From: UBA11051 sp964390495
Lineage (GTDB): Bacteria > Armatimonadota > Zipacnadia > Zipacnadales > UBA11051
Length of the DNA stretch: 64,000 nt
Assembly: GCA_964390495.1 (NCBI GenBank)
Contig: CAYMIN010000009.1
Span: forward strand, 1 to 64,000
Direction: 5' to 3'
Positions within the stretch are counted from its first letter, which is position 1, and each line of letters begins with the position of its first letter. The translations under genes were made by a program, and so were the position numbers. The notes under the pieces are model-generated. The model worked only from the letters and a program-made list of their open reading frames with translations, did no database searches and was not told the origin of the DNA. Shown in pieces: positions 51,378 through 59,885 of this stretch.

Positions 51378-51414
51378 CTGTCGCGTAGGTCGGGCTTCCA
51401 GCCCGACAATGCCG
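51378..51414. repeat. Intergenic palindromic repeat, copy 5 (short uninterrupted form)
   Basis: GCGTAGGTCGGGCT-tcc-AGCCCGAC, the uninterrupted core of copies 1-4, followed by AATGCCGT. It lies between aldo/keto reductases 2 and 3. Confidence 0.75.
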
Positions 51415-51475
51415 TAATGCCAACTCGCTGCACGGACAGACAACCATCAACTCTCAGCTAGCCAGGAGGAACACC

Positions 51476-52510
51476 ATGGAGTACCGACAGCTAGGCCGCA
51501 CCGGAACCAGAGTTTCACAGCTTTGCCTCGGCACCATGAACTTCGGCAATGTCACCGATGAGCCGACCGCCCACCAGATGATTGATGAAGCTCTCGACGC
51601 GGGGATCAACTTCATTGACACCGCCGATTGCTACCAACGGGGCGTCTCGGAGGAGTTTATCGGCAGGGCGCTGGCCGAGAACGGCAGGCGCGATGACATC
51701 GTGCTGGCAACTAAAGCCGTCGCGGGTATGGGCGAAGGGCCCAACGATCACGGCGCCAGCCGCTACCACCTGTCGCGCGCGGTTGAGGCCAGCCTCAAGC
51801 GCTTGCAAACCGAGCGCATTGACCTGTTCTACCTGCACGTCGTGGATATCACCACGCCGATGGATGAGATCTTCGGCCAGCTCGACGTGCTGGTCAAGCA
51901 GGGGAAGATCCTCTACGTGGGGACCTCGAAATGGCCGGTGCCGCTGATTATGGAGGGGCTGATGATGCACGAAAAGTACGACTACCCGCGCATCGTCGCC
52001 GAACAGCCGCCATATCAACTATGCGACCGCGGCATCGAAATGGAGCTGGTCTGGACCTGCCTGCGCCAAGGTATCGGCATCGTCCCGTGGGGACCGCTGG
52101 CCTACGGGTTGCTTACCGGAATGTACCGCAAGGGCCAGCCGATTCCCGAAGGCCACCGCTGGTCAGGTGCCGACCCCGACGCCAACAAGCGCTTCACCCA
52201 TGCGGCCTTGGACCTGGTGGAGAAGCTGATTCCCATCGCCGAGGCTAAGGGCATTGACCTACCGGCAATGGCACATGCCTGGCTGCAACAGCGGCCCGGC
52301 ATCACCTCCCCGATCGTCGGCCCGCGCACTATCGAGCATCTACGCGCCGCCCTGGCGACCACCGAGATCACCTTCACCCAGGACGAACTTGACGCGATTG
52401 ATGAGGCCATCCCGCCGGGCACGTGGGTAAGCGACTTCTACTTCGGCAACACCTACGCCCACCTGGTGCGCTCGATCAATGACCCGGAGGACCCGACCGG
52501 ATACCATTGA
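51476..52510 (+). CDS. Aldo/keto reductase 3 of three tandem paralogues
   Basis: A 344-residue paralogue with the tetrad in DTADCYQRG (Asp, Tyr), IVLATKAV (Lys) and DLFYLHVVDI (His). The C-terminal ITSPIVGPRTIEHL is the usual NADP-binding loop. The three genes are separated by 227 and 114 bp that hold repeat elements, so the array may have grown by duplication of a gene plus its flanking repeat. AGGAGG lies 7 bases before the ATG. It is convergent with the next gene. Confidence 0.92.
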   Translation: MEYRQLGRTGTRVSQLCLGTMNFGNVTDEPTAHQMIDEALDAGINFIDTADCYQRGVSEEFIGRALAENGRRDDIVLATKAVAGMGEGPNDHGASRYHLSRAVEASLKRLQTERIDLFYLHVVDITTPMDEIFGQLDVLVKQGKILYVGTSKWPVPLIMEGLMMHEKYDYPRIVAEQPPYQLCDRGIEMELVWTCLRQGIGIVPWGPLAYGLLTGMYRKGQPIPEGHRWSGADPDANKRFTHAALDLVEKLIPIAEAKGIDLPAMAHAWLQQRPGITSPIVGPRTIEHLRAALATTEITFTQDELDAIDEAIPPGTWVSDFYFGNTYAHLVRSINDPEDPTGYH

Positions 52511-52548
52511 GCCGGCCGGCCTTCCTAGGCAGTCGGGCCAGCGTTTTG

Positions 52549-52577
52549 TGGGGCGGGGCTATATTGCCACCGCCCCA
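52549..52577. terminator. Candidate bidirectional hairpin between convergent genes
   Basis: TGGGGCGG (52549-52556) pairs with CCGCCCCA (52570-52577), an 8-bp perfect stem with a 13-base loop. No T-run follows on either strand, so termination would be weak or Rho-assisted. Confidence 0.4.
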
Positions 52578-52657
52578 TTAGGCCACTGCCCACTCAACCT
52601 CAATAGCAACAGCCACTGCCAGCCTGAGCGAGGCAAAGGCCAACAGAATGCGCCAGG

Positions 52658-53599
52658 TCAGAAATGTACCCGGCCAATCTTCAGCCGCTCGCTGCGCTGG
52701 AGGTTGGCCATCAGGACCGCGGTAGCGATGGAGTACAGTCTCGCCTCGGGACTATCGGCGCGCGAGGTGAGAATCACCGGAGCTGCTGCCCCCACCAGCA
52801 CCCCGGCTATGCGTCCCTTGGCCAAGAAGCTGAACGACTTGGCCAGGATGTTGCCGGCCTCGATGTCAGGGACCACCAGGATATCGCACCTGCCGGCTAC
52901 ATCTCCCGTGATCCCCTTGATGTCAGCGGCCAATACCGACACGGCATTGTCGAGTCCGAAGGGGCCGTCCACTATGCAATCAGGGAACTGCCGGCGCGTC
53001 GCCATCGTGCGAAGCGCCGCCGCTTCAACGGTGACCGGCATTTTGGGGTTAACCACCTCGACGGCACCTAGGACACCGACCCGCGGGCGCTCGATGCCGA
53101 AGCAGCGAGCCAAGTACACAGCATTCATGATAATATCACCCTTGGTGGTCAGGTCCGGGGCAATGTTCATGCCGCCGTCAGTGATGAAGGTGAGTCGGCC
53201 GCGGTCGAGGGTTTCCAGGATGAAGATATGGCTCATGATCGACCCGGTGCGCAAGCCGGCTTCCTTGTCGAGGACCGCGCGCAGAAAGTCGTCGCTGTGG
53301 ATATGGCCCTTCATCAGCAAATCGGCCCGGCCTTCGCGGACAGCCAGGGTGGCCAGGTGTGCGGCCTGCAGGTCATCGGCCTCGTCAATGATCTCAACGT
53401 CACTGAGATCGAGGGCGACCTCCTCGGCCAGCGGCTCAATCAGAGCGCGGCGGCCCACCAGCAGCGGGCGAGCCAAGTCCATATTCATGGCGGCCTTGAC
53501 CGACTCGATGACCGGTCGCCTTTCAGCCACTGCCACGGCAACCGTGCGGATCGGGTAGTTGGCAGTAGCCTCAGCGAGTTCCTCAAATTTGGTGATCAT
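52658..53599 (-). CDS. ptb: Phosphate butyryltransferase/acetyltransferase-type acyltransferase
   Basis: A 313-residue PTA_PTB family protein. Signature-like segments are LLMKGHIHSDDFLRAVL, SHIFILETL, ITDGGMNIAPDLTTKGDI (a match to Ptb's TDAAxNIxPDLE-type segment) and VVPDIEAGNILAKSF. The enzyme swaps CoA for phosphate on butyryl- or acetyl-type thioesters. No kinase partner (buk/ackA) is in the window. TTTAGGAGGAG precedes ATG 53599. Its start is 14 bp from the ispH stop, so it may be the last gene of the fts/isp unit. Branched-chain or short-chain acyl-CoA from the E1 block would be a possible substrate, but this is inference. Confidence 0.88.
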   Translation of the reverse strand: MITKFEELAEATANYPIRTVAVAVAERRPVIESVKAAMNMDLARPLLVGRRALIEPLAEEVALDLSDVEIIDEADDLQAAHLATLAVREGRADLLMKGHIHSDDFLRAVLDKEAGLRTGSIMSHIFILETLDRGRLTFITDGGMNIAPDLTTKGDIIMNAVYLARCFGIERPRVGVLGAVEVVNPKMPVTVEAAALRTMATRRQFPDCIVDGPFGLDNAVSVLAADIKGITGDVAGRCDILVVPDIEAGNILAKSFSFLAKGRIAGVLVGAAAPVILTSRADSPEARLYSIATAVLMANLQRSERLKIGRVHF

Positions 53600-53613
53600 A
53601 TGGTGTGCTCCTC

Positions 53614-54450
53614 CTAAAGACGCTGCTTGAGAGCAGCATTGACGGCTTCGATGGCACTGTTAGGTGTGGAGGCGCCGGCAGTTATACCTACTCTGACAGC
53701 GCCGGCAACCCATTCGGGTTGGAGCTCCTCGGCGCGCTCTATATGGTAAGTGCGAGGATTGACTTCGGAGCAGATCTCGGCCAAGCGCGCCGTGTTGGCG
53801 CTGTGGTAGCCGCCGATGACGATCATTACATCAACCTCCCTAGCCGTGGCTAGGGAAGCCTCCTGCCGCTGAGTCGTAGCACCACAGATGGTGTTACTGA
53901 CGGTGAGCAGCCGCACGCGCGGCAGCAGCTCACTGACCAGGGCGTCGAGATTATCCATGCGCTGGGTCGTCTGGCAGACCACGGCGACACGGTCCTTGAG
54001 CTGCAGTCCGTCCAGGTCCTGGGGGCCCTCGACGATGACTGCACGACCGCCGGTGTGCTCTCTGATGGAGCGGGCCTCGGGATGCTCGGGCTCGCCGAGG
54101 ATGATGACCTGCCAGTCTTCGTCGCAGAGCCGTTGAGCCTCGCGTTGGGCCCGAGCAACAAACGGGCAGGTAGCGTCCAGTACCACAACACCGCGGGCTC
54201 GGGCCGCGCGCTCAACCGCAGGGTCGCAGCCGTGGGTGCGGATCATGAGCGTCTCGCCCGGCTGCATGTCACTGACCTGCTCCACCACCCGAACGCCCTG
54301 CTGCTGAAGCTGCTCGACCACCTGCGGGTTATGAATCAGAGGCCCAAAAGTGGCGCTGAGCTGCTTCTCCCGGATGGCTTCCCCGGCCATATCCAGCGCT
54401 CGCCGCACCCCGAAGCAGAAGCCGGCCCCCTTGACGATCACTATTTCCAT
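53614..54450 (-). CDS. ispH: 4-hydroxy-3-methylbut-2-enyl diphosphate reductase
   Basis: A 278-residue IspH (LytB) with the three cluster-ligand cysteines in GAGFCFGVRRAL, VLDATCPFV and NTICGATTQRQ. It makes IPP and DMAPP from HMBPP in the non-mevalonate pathway. ATG 54450 has AAGGAAC upstream; the frame is open to 54504. It directly follows the polyprenyl synthase gene in the same unit, so isoprenoid precursor and chain synthesis are coupled. Confidence 0.95.
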   Translation of the reverse strand: MEIVIVKGAGFCFGVRRALDMAGEAIREKQLSATFGPLIHNPQVVEQLQQQGVRVVEQVSDMQPGETLMIRTHGCDPAVERAARARGVVVLDATCPFVARAQREAQRLCDEDWQVIILGEPEHPEARSIREHTGGRAVIVEGPQDLDGLQLKDRVAVVCQTTQRMDNLDALVSELLPRVRLLTVSNTICGATTQRQEASLATAREVDVMIVIGGYHSANTARLAEICSEVNPRTYHIERAEELQPEWVAGAVRVGITAGASTPNSAIEAVNAALKQRL

Positions 54451-54461
54451 GCCTGTTCCTT

Positions 54462-55346
54462 CTAGCTGTCGCGCTCCAGGAGCAAGTTCACCAGTTGCAC
54501 CCACAAGTCGTTGCGAGCCTGCAGGACCTCGGCTGCGGCGATTGCCATCCGTGCCACCTCCTGCGCGCGCTGTCGCGAACCGGCTACCCCCAAAAGCGCC
54601 GGATAAGTCATCTTCTGCGAGGCCCGATCAGCCCCCACCGGCTTCCCGAGCCGCGCCTCAGTGCCGGTTGCATCCAAAATATCGTCAGTAATCTGGAACA
54701 GGAGGCCGAGGTGATGGGCATACTCGCTGAGCGTCCGCAGCGGAGCGTCTTCAGCAAGCGCTAGGATCGCGCCAGTACGGGCCGCTGCGACAATCAGCTT
54801 GGCCGTCTTATTGGTGTGGATGAAGCTGAGCAGATTGGCTTCCGGCGGTTGGTTCTCCGCCTCAATGTCTGCAGCTTCGCCCCCGATCAGCCCCATCGCG
54901 CCGGTCGCCTCAGCGAATTCGCCGATAACGCGGACAATTGCCGCAGGATCAATTCCACTCGTCCGCACCGAGGCAAGTAGCTCGAAGGCCCGCACGATCA
55001 GAGCATCCCCGGCCAGCAGGGCCGTATGTTGATCGAACTGAGTGTGGCATGAGGGCAGGCCACGGCGCATCGGGGAGTCGTCAATACACGGCATGTCGTC
55101 GTGAATCAGCGAGGCAGCGTGCATGAACTCGATGGCGACGGCGGCGGGTAGTACGGCTTCGGTGGTGAGGCCGAACATCTCAGCGGCCTGAATGGTGATA
55201 AAGGCGCGGACGCGCTTACCTCCCTGGACACTATACCTCATAGCGGCCAGCAAGCGCGCCGCCGGCCCCACCGGCTCGGGCAAGAAGCCGTTGAGCCCTT
55301 GCTCTATCAGGGCTTGGGTTGCTGCGAGGTGCTGGGCTATGTCCAT
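54462..55346 (-). CDS. ispA: Polyprenyl (farnesyl/geranylgeranyl) diphosphate synthase
   Basis: A 294-residue trans-isoprenyl synthase. The first Asp-rich motif is LIHDDMPCIDDSPMRRG and the second is DDILDATG; the residues before the first motif, MHAASL, give the chain-length region, with no bulky Phe/Tyr at the usual stop position, so chains longer than C15 are possible. ATG 55346 is preferred to the TTG at 55361 because no ribosome site supports the TTG, though support for the ATG is also weak. The gene is next to ispH. Confidence 0.9.
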   Translation of the reverse strand: MDIAQHLAATQALIEQGLNGFLPEPVGPAARLLAAMRYSVQGGKRVRAFITIQAAEMFGLTTEAVLPAAVAIEFMHAASLIHDDMPCIDDSPMRRGLPSCHTQFDQHTALLAGDALIVRAFELLASVRTSGIDPAAIVRVIGEFAEATGAMGLIGGEAADIEAENQPPEANLLSFIHTNKTAKLIVAAARTGAILALAEDAPLRTLSEYAHHLGLLFQITDDILDATGTEARLGKPVGADRASQKMTYPALLGVAGSRQRAQEVARMAIAAAEVLQARNDLWVQLVNLLLERDS

Positions 55347-55384
55347 TGTATGCAGTCTCAAAAAGGGGCAGCGATAAACGCCCC

Positions 55385-56416
55385 TCAGCTAATGTCACCG
55401 GTGCCGATCAGGACGCGCTTGGGCTGGGGCTCCTCAATGGTCTGCTGTTCAACGACTTCCTTGGCCACCTGTTTGTCGTTGTGCTTCTTGATGCGGTAGG
55501 TAACTTTGCGCCGCCCCGCCTTGCCAGGGAACGAGACACGCTTCTCGCCGCGTTTCAGCGCCGGCGAGTGCTGCTGGTTGACCGGCGGCGGGATGCTTTC
55601 TTCGCATGTAGCCTCCAGGACGGTCACCACAGTGATGGCTGGGACGGCGACACCGACTTTGAGCTTCTCGCCGGGATGAATCGTGCGCCCCTTTAGGCCG
55701 GGATTGGCCTGATAAAGCTCGCCCACACTCAGATGGTGGGCACTGGCGATCTTTTCCGGAAAGTCGCCCGCTTTGACGACATAAACCTTGGGCTGGCGCC
55801 TGACTTGGGTCAACTGCCCGACGACCTTGCGAATGTCCGTAGAGATGCTCTCGGGACGCTCGCCCGAGGCGCAGACGTTGACTTCGGGTACCAGCTTCTG
55901 AGACACGACGGTCGCGGCGTCGTCGCCGATATACTGAGACTTGAGCGTGTCGAGCACTTTCTGAGCGAGGTTTTCCGAGGCCAAAATCGCGATATTGACG
56001 CCGTTGACGTTGATGGCCGCAGCCTCAACCTTGACGCTGACCTTATCCTTGAGAGCCTCAACGGCCTCATCTACGGAGAGCACGGGCCGCTCATCCACAG
56101 CCCAGGTCTCGTCTTCCCATTTCTGCTCGATGCAGGCCTCGCCGGGCAGTTGCCCTTTGGCGGCGCCGACAAGGCGTTGGCGGACGGTCTCGGCATCCCT
56201 CTGACTGGCTACCAAGCAGCAGATTTCGTTATCCACAACAATGGCGCGGGCAAAGTGCCTGCGCTGGCCGAGGGCATTGAATAGAAGCACAGCCAGCACC
56301 AGCGCCACACAAACGGCCAGAGCGGCGCGATAGACGCGGAGGCTACGTTCCAGCCGCTCGATGTTGCGCCGGGCCAGGCGCAGCAGTTCGGCGCTGTCCT
56401 CGTTTTCGAAGGCCAT
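55385..56416 (-). CDS. Membrane-anchored LysM and G5 domain protein
   Basis: A 343-residue protein with a short cytoplasmic tail, one transmembrane helix (about 31-50), a central region, a LysM domain (VYVVKAGDFPEKIASAHHL..ANPGLKGRTIHPGEKL at about 213-258) and a C-terminal G5 domain (about 265-340, with GEKRVSFPGKAGRRKVTYRI). LysM and G5 both bind peptidoglycan or wall glycans. No peptidase domain is present. It is encoded just after ctpA in the division unit, so it likely helps hydrolase placement. Start ATG 56416 versus GTG 56431 is uncertain. Confidence 0.85.
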   Translation of the reverse strand: MAFENEDSAELLRLARRNIERLERSLRVYRAALAVCVALVLAVLLFNALGQRRHFARAIVVDNEICCLVASQRDAETVRQRLVGAAKGQLPGEACIEQKWEDETWAVDERPVLSVDEAVEALKDKVSVKVEAAAINVNGVNIAILASENLAQKVLDTLKSQYIGDDAATVVSQKLVPEVNVCASGERPESISTDIRKVVGQLTQVRRQPKVYVVKAGDFPEKIASAHHLSVGELYQANPGLKGRTIHPGEKLKVGVAVPAITVVTVLEATCEESIPPPVNQQHSPALKRGEKRVSFPGKAGRRKVTYRIKKHNDKQVAKEVVEQQTIEEPQPKRVLIGTGDIS

Positions 56417-56497
56417 CACTAGCACCGTCACAGGTGCGGCGCGGCCCCAAGAACGGTCTTATGCCGCGCCGCATAGGACTAGTCGGTTGCTGCTAGG

Positions 56498-57799
56498 TTA
56501 TGCGTTCTTCTCGGCTTTGAGTAGCTCCACGGCTCTATCAATTTGCTTCTGGTGCCATTCCTCGAAGGTATAGGTGGCATCAGGGTCGGGCTCCGGGAAG
56601 ATGTACTCAGGCTTGACGCCGCGATCGCCGTTCTCGTCCTCCTTGCCCAAGTCGGTAAGTTCCGGCGTCAGATAGACGGCGGTTGAGAGGAACAGGGCGG
56701 AGCCGTCGCGCATCTCGATAATCGTCTGCACCTTCGACTTCCCGAAGGTGTGGTGGCCCGCGACTTTGGCACGGCCGCGTTCCTGGAGCGCACTGGCCAC
56801 GATCTCCGAAGCGCTGGCACTGCCCCGATCCACCAAAACCAGCATCGGCAGTGTGTCAGGGACCTCGGTGCCCGGGGAGGCATTGAGCGCCTGAGGCTCA
56901 CTGTCACGCCCCTTGATATAGACTACCGGCCCACCATCGAGAAAGAAGCCGGCCACGCCTACAGCGGCGTCGAGAATCCCTCCGGGGTCCATGGACATAT
57001 CCAGCAGCAAGGCTTCCATGCCCTGCTTGGAGAGGTCTGTGACGGCTTTGGCCATTTCATTCTCGGCGAGCTGGTTGAAGTTACGCAGCCAGATATAGCC
57101 GATCTTGCCATCCAACATCTCATACTCGAGGGTGGGCAGGTCCACCTTGGCCCTGATTATCTCTACATCAAAGCTGTCCGCGCGGCCTTCACGGATCAGG
57201 GTAAGAACCACCGGGGTCCCGCGCTTGCCGCGAATCTGGCGCACTACTTGCTGCAGGGTCTGGCCCTTGACGAGCTTCTGGTCAACTTTGATGATCTGAT
57301 CCCCGGGGCGCAGCTCGGTACTGGCGGCTGGTCCCTCGGGGAGTACCGAACTGACTACCACCCGCTGGTCGTGGCCGGTGTCATCGCTCTGGGCCTCCAG
57401 CACGGCGCCGATGCCGTCGAAATGGCCTTCGCTCTCGGTGCGGAAGTCCTTGAACTCCTCGGGGGCCAGGAAGCGGCTGTAGGGGTCCTCGAGGGCGGCT
57501 AACATGCCGCGGACAGCGCCGTAAGTGAGCCGCTTGTCATCCTCCACAGGATAGACGTAGTTGATCTTGATCTTCTCCCGCACCTGCCAGAAAGTCGCGA
57601 GCGGGGACAGATCGGTGACCGTCGGTATGTCGTAGTCGCTAGCGTGTTGATAGACACCGGGTATTATCTGGGCCAGCGAGGCCGACAGCGGCAATATCTT
57701 GCCGTCACTCATTACCTGCGCGGTCGTGACGGCCCCGATGGCAAAGGAGACTGCAGCAACAAGCACGCCGGCTATGCCTAGATAGATGTTGCGCTTCAT
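56498..57799 (-). CDS. ctpA: S41 family C-terminal processing peptidase
   Basis: A 433-residue protein with an N-terminal signal or anchor (YLGIAGVLVAAVSFAIGAV), a PDZ domain at about 120-210 (LRPGDQIIKVDQ) and the S41 core. The catalytic Ser is in DRGSASASEIVAS (about residue 327) and the catalytic Lys in FGKSKVQ about 25 residues on. It cuts C-termini of periplasmic proteins. The order ftsE-ftsX-envC-ctpA is a conserved set in many bacteria. AGGATCT lies before the ATG. Confidence 0.93.
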   Translation of the reverse strand: MKRNIYLGIAGVLVAAVSFAIGAVTTAQVMSDGKILPLSASLAQIIPGVYQHASDYDIPTVTDLSPLATFWQVREKIKINYVYPVEDDKRLTYGAVRGMLAALEDPYSRFLAPEEFKDFRTESEGHFDGIGAVLEAQSDDTGHDQRVVVSSVLPEGPAASTELRPGDQIIKVDQKLVKGQTLQQVVRQIRGKRGTPVVLTLIREGRADSFDVEIIRAKVDLPTLEYEMLDGKIGYIWLRNFNQLAENEMAKAVTDLSKQGMEALLLDMSMDPGGILDAAVGVAGFFLDGGPVVYIKGRDSEPQALNASPGTEVPDTLPMLVLVDRGSASASEIVASALQERGRAKVAGHHTFGKSKVQTIIEMRDGSALFLSTAVYLTPELTDLGKEDENGDRGVKPEYIFPEPDPDATYTFEEWHQKQIDRAVELLKAEKNA

Positions 57800-57830
57800 T
57801 TTAGATCCTAAGCCTCCAGGAACTTGCGGA

Positions 57831-58994
57831 TTATAGGTAATTCATGGGATTGACATGTCTGCCGTTGACCCGCACCTCGAAATGCAGGTGGTTGCCGGTG
57901 GAGCGGCCGGTGGTGCCGCAGCGACCGATCATCTGGCCGCGGCTCACGTTCTGGCCCCGGCACACGCGCAGACTCCCCGACTGCAGGTGACCATAGACGG
58001 TGGACATCCCGCTGCCGTGGTCTATGATCACGCACACGCCATAGGCGCCGCGCCAGCCAGCATAGATCACACGCCCGGCAGCGGCGGCCTTGATCGGGGT
58101 ACCACCGGCTCGCGCGATGTCAATCCCCGTGTGCATCTTCCGGTAGCCGAGGATCGGGTGCATGCGCATCCCATAGGGTGAGCTGAGGCGGCCGGTCATC
58201 GGCCAGGCGAAGGTGCCGGCCCATTTGCCCTTGTAGCTCCCGCCGACGCCGCTGCCACTGGCCAGCTTGGCCAGCATCTCGCCAATGGCCCTAGATTCGG
58301 CCTCAAATTGGGCCAGTTGCCTCTCGTAGGTGGCGCGGTCGGTGCTTGCCTTGTGGAGCAACTGCTGGGCCGTGGCCTTCTTCTCTGCTACCGCGTTGCG
58401 CTGCTGGGTGACCTTGCGCCGCAAGCTGATCTGCTCTTGCTCTTTGGAGCGAAGTTGCGCCTGTTGTTGGTCGCGGCGTTTGTGGTAGTCCAGCATTGCC
58501 TGGAGCAATCGGCTGTCCTCGGCGGCCATCCGGGCATTGAACTCGGCGCGGTTGGCGAAATCGTTAAAGTCGGCGGCATTGAGCAAGACTTCCACGTAGC
58601 TGGGTGTGCCGCTCTTAAAGGTGACCAGGATGCGCTGCTCGGTTTCGCTTTTGTGGCGGTTGAGCGTGGCTTCGGTGTTAGCCAACTCCTGCTTGACGCG
58701 GCGGATAGTCACGCGGGTGCTTTCGAGCTGCCACTCCGCGGCTTTGAGATGCCTCTCAGCCTCGGCCAGGTCCTGCTGGGCCTCGACAAGCTCGTTGCGA
58801 TAGGTGGCCTGCTCGGCCTTAGCGGTCTTCAGTTTCCTGCGGGCCTCGGCTTTCTCCCGCTCAATACGATTGAGGCTGCGGCGCAGTTGCGACCCGCTCT
58901 GGGCGCTGGCCTGGTTGCCAGCAGTGAAGATGCTGATAGCAACCAGAAATGCCGCCAGCGTCGAAAAGGCCCGCAAGCCGTTGCTGTTGTGCAT
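57831..58994 (-). CDS. EnvC-like murein hydrolase activator (coiled coil plus LytM/M23 domain)
   Basis: A 387-residue protein with a signal peptide, a long coiled coil at about 30-245, and a C-terminal M23 domain with HTGIDIARAGG, YGHLQSG and NHLHFEVRVNGRHVNP. The usual zinc ligands of active M23 enzymes (H..D, HxH) are visible, so unlike E. coli EnvC it may keep endopeptidase activity. It acts on peptidoglycan at the septum under FtsEX control. GGGGGAG precedes ATG 58994, and ftsX ends 15 bp upstream. Confidence 0.9.
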   Translation of the reverse strand: MHNSNGLRAFSTLAAFLVAISIFTAGNQASAQSGSQLRRSLNRIEREKAEARRKLKTAKAEQATYRNELVEAQQDLAEAERHLKAAEWQLESTRVTIRRVKQELANTEATLNRHKSETEQRILVTFKSGTPSYVEVLLNAADFNDFANRAEFNARMAAEDSRLLQAMLDYHKRRDQQQAQLRSKEQEQISLRRKVTQQRNAVAEKKATAQQLLHKASTDRATYERQLAQFEAESRAIGEMLAKLASGSGVGGSYKGKWAGTFAWPMTGRLSSPYGMRMHPILGYRKMHTGIDIARAGGTPIKAAAAGRVIYAGWRGAYGVCVIIDHGSGMSTVYGHLQSGSLRVCRGQNVSRGQMIGRCGTTGRSTGNHLHFEVRVNGRHVNPMNYL

Positions 58995-59009
58995 GCAAAG
59001 CTCCCCCGT

Positions 59010-59885
59010 TTAGGCCTCGGAGAGGTAGCGATTGGCGCTGATAAAGGCGCCGGCAGTGCCGAATAGCGCCCCGGCCAGGATAAGCCCCAGGGCAAAGGCT
59101 GTCAAGAACTGTGCCGAGTACACGATCTTTATGAACTTCAGGCTGTCGGCCAGATAAGAGTGCAGATACACGTAACCAATGATCAGCACGATAGCGGCCA
59201 AGAGGCCACCGACGATGCCCTGAAACGCCCCCTCAAACAGAAGCGGCGCTCTAATGAACCAGTTGGTGGCTCCGACAAGCTGCATGATGCGTATTTCGCG
59301 CCGGCGGGCATAGATGGTGAGGCGGATGGTGGTACTGACGATGAGCATGGTGCCCGCAACCAGCAGCAGGCCGAGTACCAGACCACTGACCTTAATGCCG
59401 TGAGACAGTATCAGGAGCTTGTCGAACACCGAGCGGCTGTAAGAGGCCTCCTCAACACCGGGCATCTGCTGGGCCAGTTCGGCGACGGCTGCCATGTCAT
59501 CAGGGTCGGTGACTTTGACGCGGACAATGTCGGGCAAGGGGTTGTGAATGATCTTGAGGGCTTCAGGGTCCACGCCGGTCATCTCGGCCCATTCCTGGAG
59601 CGCCTCCTGCTTGCTGACAAACTCAGTCTTTTCGACGCGCAAATCGCCGTGGAGTTCGGCCTCGATATCACCGGCATTGGCCTCATCTTCGAGATAGACA
59701 CTGATAAAGACGCTCTTAGCCTGGACCCCGGCCATGTAGTCGAGATTGATAGCGCCTACGACAAAGGCGCCGAGTATCGCCAGAGAGACGGCCATATTAC
59801 CGATAGCGGCAAAGGTGATGAGCAGATTGCGGCGGATCGCCGTCCAGGTTTCCAGGAGGATGAAGTCAAGCCCGCTACGTTCCAT
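59010..59885 (-). CDS. ftsX: Cell division protein FtsX
   Basis: A 291-residue four-helix membrane protein with a large extracytoplasmic loop between helices 1 and 2 (EDEANAGDIEAELH..MPGVEEASYS) and the C-terminal FtsX domain with YARRREIRIMQLVGATNWFIR, a hallmark. It couples FtsE ATP hydrolysis to the hydrolase activator. ATG 59885 is chosen because GGGGGG lies 8 bases upstream; it overlaps ftsE by 11 bp. Confidence 0.94.
   Translation of the reverse strand: MERSGLDFILLETWTAIRRNLLITFAAIGNMAVSLAILGAFVVGAINLDYMAGVQAKSVFISVYLEDEANAGDIEAELHGDLRVEKTEFVSKQEALQEWAEMTGVDPEALKIIHNPLPDIVRVKVTDPDDMAAVAELAQQMPGVEEASYSRSVFDKLLILSHGIKVSGLVLGLLLVAGTMLIVSTTIRLTIYARRREIRIMQLVGATNWFIRAPLLFEGAFQGIVGGLLAAIVLIIGYVYLHSYLADSLKFIKIVYSAQFLTAFALGLILAGALFGTAGAFISANRYLSEA

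Noticed and set aside
52479..53558. + strand frame of 359 residues opposite the phosphate butyryltransferase gene
   Set aside because: Its composition is Ser/Arg/Thr-rich and it is antisense to a clear family member.
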